A stretch of 8,269 nt of DNA, taken from NCBI GenBank assembly GCA_018384835.1, contig JAHAYB010000218.1, positions 1 to 8,269 of the forward strand. Reading direction: 5' to 3'. This DNA comes from Comamonas sp. (lineage in GTDB: Bacteria > Pseudomonadota > Gammaproteobacteria > Burkholderiales > Burkholderiaceae_C). The notes under the pieces are model-generated. The model saw only the letters and a program-made list of their open reading frames with translations. It had not been told where the DNA came from and did no database searches. Shown piece after piece: positions 1 to 5,240 of the stretch; the stretch's first letter is position 1, and each line of letters opens with the position of its first letter. A program made the translations under genes and the position numbers.

Positions 1-464
1 AGGTAGTAGCCGCCCTTGTCTTCGGCGCGTAGCTTCATGCTAATCACGTCAGAGCCTGCGCCTGGCTCGCTCATGGCCAATGCGCCAACGTGCTCGCCAG
101 AAATCAGCTTGGGCAGGTATTTGGCTTTTTGCGCTTCGTTGCCGTTGCGGTTGATTTGGTTGACGCACAGGTTGGAGTGCGCCCCGTAAGACAAGCCCAC
201 CGAGGCGCTGGCGCGGGAGATTTCTTCCATCGCCACCATGTGCGCCAGGTAGCCCATGTCTGCGCCGCCGTATTGCTCGCCGACGGTGATGCCCAGCACG
301 CCTAGGTCGCCCATTTTTTGCCACAGGTCGGCGGGGAAGAGGTCGCTGTGGTCGATTTCAGTAGCGCGGGGGGCAATCTCTGCTTGGGCAAAGTCACGCA
401 CGGCATCGCGCAGGGCATCAATGTCTTCGCCGAGTTGGAAGTTCAGGCCGGGGAGGTTGGTCAT
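1..464 (-). CDS. liuA: Isovaleryl-CoA dehydrogenase, N-terminal part (gene runs off the left edge)
   Basis: This flavoprotein oxidises isovaleryl-CoA to 3-methylcrotonyl-CoA in leucine degradation and passes electrons to electron-transfer flavoprotein. Only the first 154 codons are in the window; the frame stays open to base 1. The start at 462-464 follows a clear AAGGAG ribosome site 7 bases upstream. The fragment opens [20 protein letters not shown] and covers the acyl-CoA dehydrogenase N-terminal helical domain (about residues 10-125) and the start of the beta domain. The segment [19 protein letters not shown] (residues 92-110) and the family signature [13 protein letters not shown] (128-140) match isovaleryl-CoA dehydrogenases, including the mitochondrial enzyme, better than general short-chain acyl-CoA dehydrogenases. 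The catalytic base lies in the missing C-terminal part. It sits 54 bases downstream of the thioesterase on the same strand and is probably co-transcribed with it under LiuR. Another acyl-CoA dehydrogenase specificity is possible but unlikely given the liuR neighbour. Confidence 0.93.
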   Translation of the reverse strand, partial: MTNLPGLNFQLGEDIDALRDAVRDFAQAEIAPRATEIDHSDLFPADLWQKMGDLGVLGITVGEQYGGADMGYLAHMVAMEEISRASASVGLSYGAHSNLCVNQINRNGNEAQKAKYLPKLISGEHVGALAMSEPGAGSDVISMKLRAEDKGGYY

Positions 465-518
465 GGGGAGGCTCCTTCGTTGAGGTGTGGGAGGTTGGAA
501 TAAAAATTAGAACGTGTT

Positions 519-968
519 TTAGCGCCCAGAGATGCCGGGGCGGTCGTAAATCGCCATCAGGGTGCAGTTCATGCTGGCCACCAGTTTTTCCTGGCCGTTG
601 TCAATGGCGAAGGCTTTGCCCTCAGTCACGACCACGGTGCGCCCAGGTTTAAGCACCCGCCCTTCGCAGCGAAAGCGCTGGCCCTTGGCAGGCGCAAGCA
701 GATTGATTTTGAATTCGATAGAGAGCACCCCCGCCTCAGCAGGCATGACGCTAAAGCCCGCATAGCCGCAGGCCGAGTCCAGCGCGGTGGACATCATTCC
801 CGCGTGGATAAAGCCGTGCTGCTGGGTGAGCGGCTCTGCCCAGTCAAAGCACAAATCCACCGCGCCATGCTCGATGCGCGTGAGCTCTGCACCCAGGGTG
901 TGCATTGCGCCTTGCTGGGCAAAGCTGGTGCGGATGCGCTCAATCTGCGCTGCGTCCAATGGGGTCAT
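519..968 (-). CDS. PaaI-family (hotdog-fold) acyl-CoA thioesterase
   Basis: A 149-residue single-domain protein of the usual length for PaaI/YbgC-like hotdog thioesterases, which hydrolyse acyl-CoA to free acid and CoA as cytosolic oligomers. The diagnostic stretch is HGFIHAGMMSTALDSACGYA (residues 51-70), with the His-Gly pairs before the central hotdog helix and Asp64 at the position of the catalytic acid in this fold. It is followed by beta strands around LSIEFKINLLAPAKG (82-96) and a GRVLKPGRTVVVTEGKAF segment (103-120) typical of the family. The start at 966-968 has an AGGAG site 7 bases upstream. It lies between liuR and liuA, 54 bases before liuA and 97 bases after the liuR stop, and that latter gap contains a LiuR-type palindrome. 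A role in clearing branched-chain or stalled acyl-CoA esters during leucine catabolism is inferred; the exact substrate is not visible. Confidence 0.85.
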   Translation of the reverse strand: MTPLDAAQIERIRTSFAQQGAMHTLGAELTRIEHGAVDLCFDWAEPLTQQHGFIHAGMMSTALDSACGYAGFSVMPAEAGVLSIEFKINLLAPAKGQRFRCEGRVLKPGRTVVVTEGKAFAIDNGQEKLVASMNCTLMAIYDRPGISGR

Positions 969-1027
969 GGGGTTCTCCTTGTTGGTTTTAACGGTGTTTG
1001 CTACCGCTTATCTGGGGCGTATTTTTA

Positions 1028-1049
1028 TTGACCTTTACGTTAACGTCAA
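1028..1049. promoter_or_regulatory. Putative LiuR operator and promoter of the thioesterase-liuA operon
   Basis: An imperfect palindrome with arms TTGAC-N12-GTCAA; 18 of 22 positions are symmetric and the core is TTTACGTTAACG. Read on the minus strand it shares 21 of 24 bases with the second site before liuR, including a following GTCAATAA. On that strand TTGACG is followed after 17 bases by AAAAAT, a plausible -35/-10 pair with the palindrome in the spacer, the placement used by MerR-family regulators. It lies 60 bases before the thioesterase start codon. Assignment to LiuR rests on the adjacent liuR gene and on the known occurrence of GACGT/TTAACG-rich palindromes at LiuR-regulated genes in proteobacteria. 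Confidence 0.7.
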
Positions 1050-1065
1050 CTACGGCAATGGCAGA

Positions 1066-1560
1066 TTATGTGCCCTCGCTGGATTCGGTGGGCTGGGCTG
1101 GGCGTGGGCTGGCGCTTTTGCCTGCTACTTTGCGAGCCGCCTTGCTAGCGGCTTTGCTTTGTAGCTTGTCTAGCAGGGCTTGCGCTTCTTTTTCCTGGCT
1201 GCGCACCTCGTCCAGGGTGATTTGCAGGTCGGCCATGCGCGACTCCAATTGCTGGCGGTGGCCGGCAAGTACTTGCAGAAATTTTTCCAGTTGCACGCCC
1301 GAGTCGCGGGGGCTGTCGTACAGCTCGATGATTTCTTTGGCTTCGTTGAGCGACAGCCCCAGGCGCTTGGCGCGTAAGGTGAGCTTGAGCCGCGTGCGGT
1401 CGCGGTTGCTATAAACGCGGGTGCGCCCGCCTGCGCCCTCGCGCCGGGGCTGGAGCAGCCCCATATCTTCATAAAAGCGAATGGCGCGAGTGGTCAGGTC
1501 AAATTCCTTGGCCAGGTCGCTGATGCTGTATTCAGCCGCTGTCTTGTATGCAGGTTTCAT
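1066..1560 (-). CDS. liuR: LiuR, MerR-family regulator of leucine/isovalerate utilisation
   Basis: A 164-residue DNA-binding transcription factor. The N-terminal MerR winged helix-turn-helix spans about residues 10-75: YSISDLAKEFDLTTRAIRFY (11-30), then EDMGLLQPRREGAGGRTRVY with the arginine-rich wing, and RAKRLGLSLNEAKEIIELYD (63-82). A heptad-like helix (about 85-135) would make the antiparallel dimer coiled coil. The tail (135-164) is rich in Lys, Ala, Ser and Pro and looks disordered. There is no cysteine metal-binding loop, so an acyl-CoA-type effector is more likely than a metal. I chose the ATG at 1558-1560 because homology begins there. The frame is open upstream to 1689, but that extension would translate the operator and resembles nothing. 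No Shine-Dalgarno is visible before 1560. The gene heads the liu cluster and has a perfect palindrome 13 bases upstream of its start, so autoregulation is expected. Confidence 0.88.
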   Translation of the reverse strand: MKPAYKTAAEYSISDLAKEFDLTTRAIRFYEDMGLLQPRREGAGGRTRVYSNRDRTRLKLTLRAKRLGLSLNEAKEIIELYDSPRDSGVQLEKFLQVLAGHRQQLESRMADLQITLDEVRSQEKEAQALLDKLQSKAASKAARKVAGKSASPRPAQPTESSEGT

Positions 1561-1572
1561 GCCATGATTATT

Positions 1573-1590
1573 GACGTTAACGTTAACGTC
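1573..1590. promoter_or_regulatory. Putative LiuR operator upstream of liuR (perfect 18-bp palindrome)
   Basis: GACGTTAACGTTAACGTC reads identically on both strands. On the minus strand it is followed directly by AATAAT, a good -10 box, and preceded by the weak -35 candidate CTGCAC, giving an 18-bp spacer filled exactly by the palindrome. This is the MerR-family arrangement. The predicted -10 ends only a few bases from the liuR start codon, so the liuR mRNA would have a very short or absent leader, which fits the lack of a Shine-Dalgarno. The 122-bp divergent gap also serves the plus-strand YchJ-like gene, for which I see no convincing promoter. Confidence 0.72.
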
Positions 1591-1682
1591 GTGCAGGCTG
1601 GCGCTGTGCTGGTTTCCCCTTAGCTTTGCGCATTGGGCAGGCGAAGCAACAAAGCGCGTGCAAAAAGCGTAAAAATCCAGCC

Positions 1683-2135
1683 ATGTCACGCACCCCTACC
1701 CCTTACCCCGCCTGCCCCTGTGGCCGCACCAGCGCCAAAGGCCAGCCCTTGAGCTATACCAATTGCTGTGGCCGCTTTATTGCGCATTTCGCTACCCAGC
1801 CCGCGCCCGATGCCCAGAGCCTGATGCGCTCGCGCTACAGCGCTTTTGTTCGTGCCGATGCGGCGTATTTGCTGGCGACTTGGCATCCCAGCACCCGCCC
1901 GGCAGACCTGGATTTTGACCCTGCCGCCCAATGGCTGGGGCTGCAAGTCAAAGCCTGCGCCAGCACGGGGGCGGACAGCGCCGAGGTGGAGTTCATCGCC
2001 CGCTATCGCCTGCAAGGCCGGGCGGTGCGCCTGCATGAGCGCAGCCGCTTTGTGCGCCAAGCCGCCAGCGCTGACCGGGCAGCAGAGCAAACCGACCTGC
2101 CGCGCTGGTTCTATGTGGATGGGGAGCAGTTTTGA
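1683..2135 (+). CDS. UPF0225 / YchJ-family protein with N-terminal SEC-C zinc motif
   Basis: A 150-residue protein of the UPF0225 family, similar in length to E. coli YchJ. The SEC-C-like metal motif is N-terminal: Cys11 and Cys13 in PACPCGRTS and the Cys28-Cys29 pair in YTNCCGRF. The family core [19 protein letters not shown] (residues 47-65) with TWHPS follows, and the end has the NTF2-like pattern EFIARYR...LHERSRFVR...RWFYVDG. Unlike E. coli YchJ it has no second SEC-C motif at the C-terminus; the chain stops right after the WFYVDG strand. The molecular role is not established; SEC-C motifs bind zinc and occur in SecA and many accessory proteins. I prefer the ATG at 1683; an in-frame ATG at 1626 would add 19 residues without family similarity. 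Neither has a strong ribosome site. The gene is divergent from liuR and convergent with the AraC gene, so it is probably a single-gene unit. Confidence 0.85.
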   Translation: MSRTPTPYPACPCGRTSAKGQPLSYTNCCGRFIAHFATQPAPDAQSLMRSRYSAFVRADAAYLLATWHPSTRPADLDFDPAAQWLGLQVKACASTGADSAEVEFIARYRLQGRAVRLHERSRFVRQAASADRAAEQTDLPRWFYVDGEQF

Positions 2136-2198
2136 TGGTGCTTTGATAGTGCGCTGTGCCAGCTACATTGAGCGTAGGTGCAGCATCAACACCACGTG

Positions 2199-3227
2199 CT
2201 AAGCCAAAGCACGCCGCAGTGTGTGCGAGGGCAGCTCGCCAAAGCGCTGCTTATAGGCGGCTGAGAACTGCCCCATGTGGCCAAAGCCCCAGCGCAGGGC
2301 CACATCGGTCACGCTGGTATGGGCGCTGGCGGGGTGGCAGAGGTCGGCATGGACGCGGCTCAGGCGCAGTTGGCGCAGGTAGTCCATCGGGGAGTAGCCA
2401 CGGTGTTTTTGAAAACCGGCGTACAGGCTGCGCGTACTCACCCCGGCTTGCTGGGCAATGTGGCTGACGGTCAATGCCTCGTGCGTCTGGGTGGCCATGT
2501 ACTCTTCAGCACGTAGCACAAATGCGGGGGCGGCGGCTGTGGCTGACTGCGCGGGGCGGCGCAGCGCTGCTGCCTGCCTATCGGCCTGATAAGGCTGCAC
2601 TTGCAGCAGGGTGAGTAGCAGGGTTTCCTCCAACTGGGCGGCCAGCAGGGGCTGCTCTAGCAAAGCGCCGTCGGTGGCTTCGCGAAACAGCCAGTCCAGC
2701 ATATTGCGCAGCGATGCCAGGGCGGGGGTGCTCAAGGGCAGGGCGGGGGCAAACTGCAAGCCCATGCCTTCTAGCTCGGGCTGCCATTGGCTGGCCAGGC
2801 GCTCTAGCGCTTGGCGGTCGATGCGCACAAACAGCTTTTCAGAATCTGCCGCGTGGCGCATGTGAAAGCGCTGGCCTGGGTTGATGAGGGAGCCAGTAGC
2901 GGGCGAGGACTGCACCAGCGCCTGGCTGGTGTGGATGGTTTCTGTGCCGCGCAGTGGCCATTGCAGCAGGTAGAAGTTGTCTAGCGCTCCGGGGTCAATA
3001 TCCACGGTTGCGCCATAGGACAAACGCCCCAGTCCGATATGGCGCAGCGGGCGGTAGTAGAGCTGGGTATTCAGGCGCTGCTGCTTGCCCACCACGTGCA
3101 GCTCATGGGCGCAAAAGACCCGCGCCCCTTGTTGGCGCACTTCATCCAGGTCTTGCGAGAGCAAATGCGGAAAGGCTGCCAGTGGGGCAGCCAATGCTTT
3201 TTTAGGGGGGAGTGGGGAAAAACTCAT
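2199..3227 (-). CDS. AraC/XylS-family transcriptional regulator
   Basis: A 342-residue activator-type regulator. The N-terminal part (about residues 25-210) resembles the AraC_binding_2 sensing domain of regulators of aromatic and related catabolic genes, with LLSQDLDEVRQQGARVFC (22-39), LRYGA-like LGRLSYGATVDIDPGAL (66-82) and a Pro-Gly-containing strand at LINPGQRFHMRH (114-125). An Ala-rich linker (about 215-236) leads to the C-terminal double helix-turn-helix (237-340): first HTH TVSHIAQQAGVSTRSLYAGF (253-272), second ending in the AraC signature VALRWGFGHMGQFSAAYKQR (309-328). The ATG at 3225-3227 has a GGAGG site about 10 bases upstream. It is the third gene after the monooxygenase and flavin reductase, 37 bases behind the latter, so it likely controls its own operon, plausibly through the tandem repeats at 5060-5098. 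The N-terminal type is shared with XylS- and AntR-like regulators, but the inducer cannot be inferred. Confidence 0.9.
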   Translation of the reverse strand: MSFSPLPPKKALAAPLAAFPHLLSQDLDEVRQQGARVFCAHELHVVGKQQRLNTQLYYRPLRHIGLGRLSYGATVDIDPGALDNFYLLQWPLRGTETIHTSQALVQSSPATGSLINPGQRFHMRHAADSEKLFVRIDRQALERLASQWQPELEGMGLQFAPALPLSTPALASLRNMLDWLFREATDGALLEQPLLAAQLEETLLLTLLQVQPYQADRQAAALRRPAQSATAAAPAFVLRAEEYMATQTHEALTVSHIAQQAGVSTRSLYAGFQKHRGYSPMDYLRQLRLSRVHADLCHPASAHTSVTDVALRWGFGHMGQFSAAYKQRFGELPSHTLRRALA

Positions 3228-3264
3228 GCGAAGCGACCCTCCAGAGGCCGCCCCGCAGGGGTTG

Positions 3265-3861
3265 TTAAAGTGCGGTGGTGTAGCGACCGTGGGTGTAAAT
3301 CAAGGCGGGTGCGCTGGCTGCCGTGGGCAGGTGTGCCGCCGTGATGCGGCCAATAACTAGGGCGTGCTGGTCGCGCAGTATCAGCTCGCTGACTTCGCAG
3401 GCCAGGGCGGCCAGCGCGTCTTGCAGTAGCCAGACCCCATCGGCAGTGGCTTGCCAGGGCGCATCGGCGTAGCGTGCATCGCCCTGGCAGCCATCGCGCC
3501 CGGCAAAGCGATTGGCCACCGCCTGGTGTTGCTGCCCCAGCAGGTTTACCCCAAAGCGCCCGGCAGCCTGTATCAGCGGCAGGCTGGAAGAGCCTGCTTG
3601 CACCGACACCATCAGCTCGGCAGGGTCGGCAGACAGGGACACTACCGAGGTAGCAGCCAAGCCGCTGCGCTGGCCGTTGTGCGCTGCTGTGACCGCCCAC
3701 ACCGCCCCCGCGTTGCGGCGAAAGGCTTGGCGAAACAGGTCGCTGATATTGCCGTCGCCCTGGCCGCCTATGGCTTGCGCAGGCAGGGCAGATGGTGCGG
3801 GGGGAGCGGAAGTCACAGGGATAACGGGAATAACGGGGGGGAAGGCGGTAGCTGTATCCAT
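3265..3861 (-). CDS. Flavin reductase (FMN-binding split-barrel), partner of the monooxygenase
   Basis: A 198-residue protein with a flavin reductase-like domain from about residue 38 to the end. SDLFRQAFRRNAGAVWAVTA opens the split barrel; RSGLAATSVVSLSADPAELM (residues 65-84) holds the typical G-L-A-x-T/S-S-V-V flavin-binding strand; GRFGVNLLGQQHQAVANRFA (101-120) and the late Ile-Tyr-x-His-Gly-Arg-Tyr segment (YTHGRY, near 190) match the HpaC/RutF/DIM6-NTAB family. It would use NAD(P)H to make reduced FMN or FAD for the LLM enzyme encoded 18 bases upstream. The first ~35 residues are a low-complexity Pro/Ala/Val extension with a tandem Pro-Val-Ile coded by two 9-bp repeats (3821-3838). No clear Shine-Dalgarno precedes the ATG at 3859-3861, so translation may depend on coupling to the upstream gene; no better in-frame start was found. 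Confidence 0.87.
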   Translation of the reverse strand: MDTATAFPPVIPVIPVTSAPPAPSALPAQAIGGQGDGNISDLFRQAFRRNAGAVWAVTAAHNGQRSGLAATSVVSLSADPAELMVSVQAGSSSLPLIQAAGRFGVNLLGQQHQAVANRFAGRDGCQGDARYADAPWQATADGVWLLQDALAALACEVSELILRDQHALVIGRITAAHLPTAASAPALIYTHGRYTTAL

Positions 3862-3879
3862 AACCGGCGTAGCTTAACG

Positions 3880-4968
3880 TTAACGGATGCCACGCGCTGC
3901 CAAGCGGGGCAGCACTTCGTCGCGGAAGTAGGGGAACTCGTTGGCGTAGTGGAAGAAGGACAGCGTGGTGCCACGGAAGCCTGCCTCGTGTAGGGCAGCA
4001 ATGCCATCGGCCACCTGGTCGGGCGTGCCCACCAGCGGGAAACCGCCGTGGCCTGTGGCCATGCGCTCGCGAATCAGCGCCAGCAGGTCGTGCGGGAAGC
4101 TGTGGGCGTGGGCAAATTGCAGTTTCACCAAGTTGTCCACCGCGCCCCAGTCGGCGTTGTCCAGTTGGCGCTTGAGTTCGGCCTTGGCCTCGTCCTCGGT
4201 GGGGCGGCAGACTACGTGCGAGAAGGTCAGCACACCCACATCGCGCCCGCCCGCTTTGGCTTGTTCTTTGAGCTGGGCGACTTCCTCTTTCGAGCGCTCC
4301 AGGTCGATAGCGGGGGTGAACAGGAAGTTGGCATTGCGCATGGCAAATTCGCGTCCCAATCCCGAGCCTGCTGCGTTGTAGATGGGTGGGGGCAGTACGG
4401 GGCGTGGGCGGCCATAGCTGCGCGTGGTTTTGAAGTATTTGCCGTCGAAGTTGAAAGGCTCTTCCTCGTTCCACAGGCGTTTGATGAAGTCGAACCACTC
4501 TTGCGCGTAGCCGTAGCGGGTTTCGTGGTCTTCGGGCAAGGTCAGACCCAGGGCATCGTATTCGGGCTTGTTCCAGCCCGCCACAATGTTCAGCCCCACA
4601 CGCCCGCCGCTCATTTCGGATAGGGTGGCAATCTGCTTGGCAATGGCCATAGGGTGGTTGGCAACCGTGTGGATGGTGGCAAAGACGGTCAGATTCTTGG
4701 TGTTGGCCAGCAGGGCAGCCGCCCAGGTCATGGTCTCTAGCACCGTGCCGTGAAAGTCGGTTTCGCCACCGTAGCCAATCCAGCGGGCAATGGGCAGCAT
4801 GAAGTCCATGCCCGCCTCGTCCAGCAGCTTGCCCAGCTTGAGGTTGTTCTCCCAGGTGGCTTCCCAGCGGTCGGGCAGTTTGGATACGGTCATGCCACCC
4901 GAGCAGTTGGAGGCAAAAGTGCCCAGCAAGAAGCGGTCGTGGGTGAGGAAGGTATGTTGTTGCGCCAT
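3880..4968 (-). CDS. LLM-class flavin-dependent monooxygenase (RutA/SfnG-like)
   Basis: A 362-residue bacterial luciferase-like TIM-barrel enzyme that would use reduced FMN and O2 to oxygenate a small substrate in the cytoplasm. Key stretches are TFASNCSGGMTVSKLPDRW (residues 17-35), which recalls the NVSGG-VVSK start of dimethylsulfone monooxygenase SfnG; ARWIGYGGETDFHGTVLE (61-78); and SGGRVGLNIVAGWNKPEYDA (120-139), very like the GGRFGVNLVTGWQKPEYDQ region of pyrimidine oxygenase RutA, with Asn127 and Glu136 at positions conserved in that group. The flavin-phosphate side is IYNAAGSGLGREFA (196-209), and GTPDQVADGIAALHEAG (314-330) closes the domain. These comparisons are from memory. It starts at 4966-4968 with GGAG 9 bases upstream and is the first gene of the operon with the reductase and AraC genes. 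No other rut, sfn or ssu gene is in the window, so the substrate (pyrimidine, sulfone, sulfonate or another) is unknown. Confidence 0.88.
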   Translation of the reverse strand: MAQQHTFLTHDRFLLGTFASNCSGGMTVSKLPDRWEATWENNLKLGKLLDEAGMDFMLPIARWIGYGGETDFHGTVLETMTWAAALLANTKNLTVFATIHTVANHPMAIAKQIATLSEMSGGRVGLNIVAGWNKPEYDALGLTLPEDHETRYGYAQEWFDFIKRLWNEEEPFNFDGKYFKTTRSYGRPRPVLPPPIYNAAGSGLGREFAMRNANFLFTPAIDLERSKEEVAQLKEQAKAGGRDVGVLTFSHVVCRPTEDEAKAELKRQLDNADWGAVDNLVKLQFAHAHSFPHDLLALIRERMATGHGGFPLVGTPDQVADGIAALHEAGFRGTTLSFFHYANEFPYFRDEVLPRLAARGIR

Positions 4969-5002
4969 GGGGCGTGTCTCCAGTCAATTTTTGGTTGCAA
5001 TG

Positions 5003-5027
5003 GCAGCTATGCACCACGCATAGTTGC
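5003..5027. repeat. Inverted repeat in the leader of the monooxygenase operon
   Basis: Arms GCAGCTATGC and GCATAGTTGC flank the 5-base spacer ACCAC; 9 of 10 pairs match. It lies 35-59 bases upstream of the monooxygenase start codon, downstream of the likely promoter. It could be a second operator or an RNA hairpin in the leader. In the minus-strand transcript the one mismatch is A-C, which would weaken a hairpin, so a DNA operator is at least as likely. Confidence 0.4.
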
Positions 5028-5059
5028 TGGAGGTAACGATACGCCGCCGCCCAGCACTG

Positions 5060-5098
5060 CACTATCAGGAAAGTGCAGCCACTATCAGCAAAGTGCAG
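5060..5098 (-). promoter_or_regulatory. Tandem AraC/XylS-type operator repeats upstream of the monooxygenase operon
   Basis: Two 19-bp direct repeats with a 20-bp period (5060-5078 and 5080-5098) differ at one base. Read on the minus strand each contains TGCA-N6-TGATA (5063-5077 and 5083-5097), matching four of five bases in the right half of the XylS half-site consensus TGCA-N6-GGNTA. Direct repeats about two helical turns apart are how AraC-family dimers bind. The proximal half-site overlaps a possible -35 (TAGTGC, 5059-5064), which is 17 bp from a possible -10 (TATCGT, 5036-5041), a weak promoter of the activator-dependent kind. The AraC-family gene at 2199-3227 is the natural candidate for the binding protein. 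CTGCACT-N8-AGTGCAG (5057-5078) is also an inverted repeat. Confidence 0.6.
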
Positions 5099-5157
5099 AA
5101 AAGCCCCGTGATTGCGGGAAAACCCCTTTTGAGGTTTTCCCCAATACGGGGCTTTTT
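5099..5157. terminator. Nested-stem intrinsic terminator after the ior operon
   Basis: The outer stem AAAAGCCCCGT (5099-5109) pairs perfectly with ACGGGGCTTTT (5146-5156), and an inner stem GGGAAAACC (5116-5124) pairs with GGTTTTCCC (5133-5141) around an 8-base loop. The T-run is five on the plus strand and four on the minus strand, so it can work in both directions. It lies 84 bases past the iorB stop codon and would end ior transcripts before the monooxygenase operator, to which it is directly adjacent. Confidence 0.8.
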
Positions 5158-5240
5158 GCAGCGTTTGGCGGGGGGCAAGCAGTGCATTCATGGGGCTGGG
5201 GTGCAGGGCTTGGCGCTGTGGGCTATTCGGTGAACACGCT

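Noticed and set aside
1561..1689. Upstream extension of liuR to an ATG at 1687-1689
   Set aside because: It would translate the perfect palindromic operator, adds 43 residues with no MerR-like character, and overlaps the start of the divergent YchJ-like gene. The ATG at 1558-1560 matches the usual MerR N-terminus.
2136..2198. Possible terminator between the convergent YchJ-like and AraC genes
   Set aside because: I found no GC-rich hairpin followed by a T-run in the 63-base gap; short matches around GCTTTGATAG and CACGTG are too weak to call.
4048..4623. A 191-codon plus-strand open frame opposite the monooxygenase gene
   Set aside because: It is antisense to a clear coding gene, has no ribosome site or recognisable domain, and reflects third-position GC bias.
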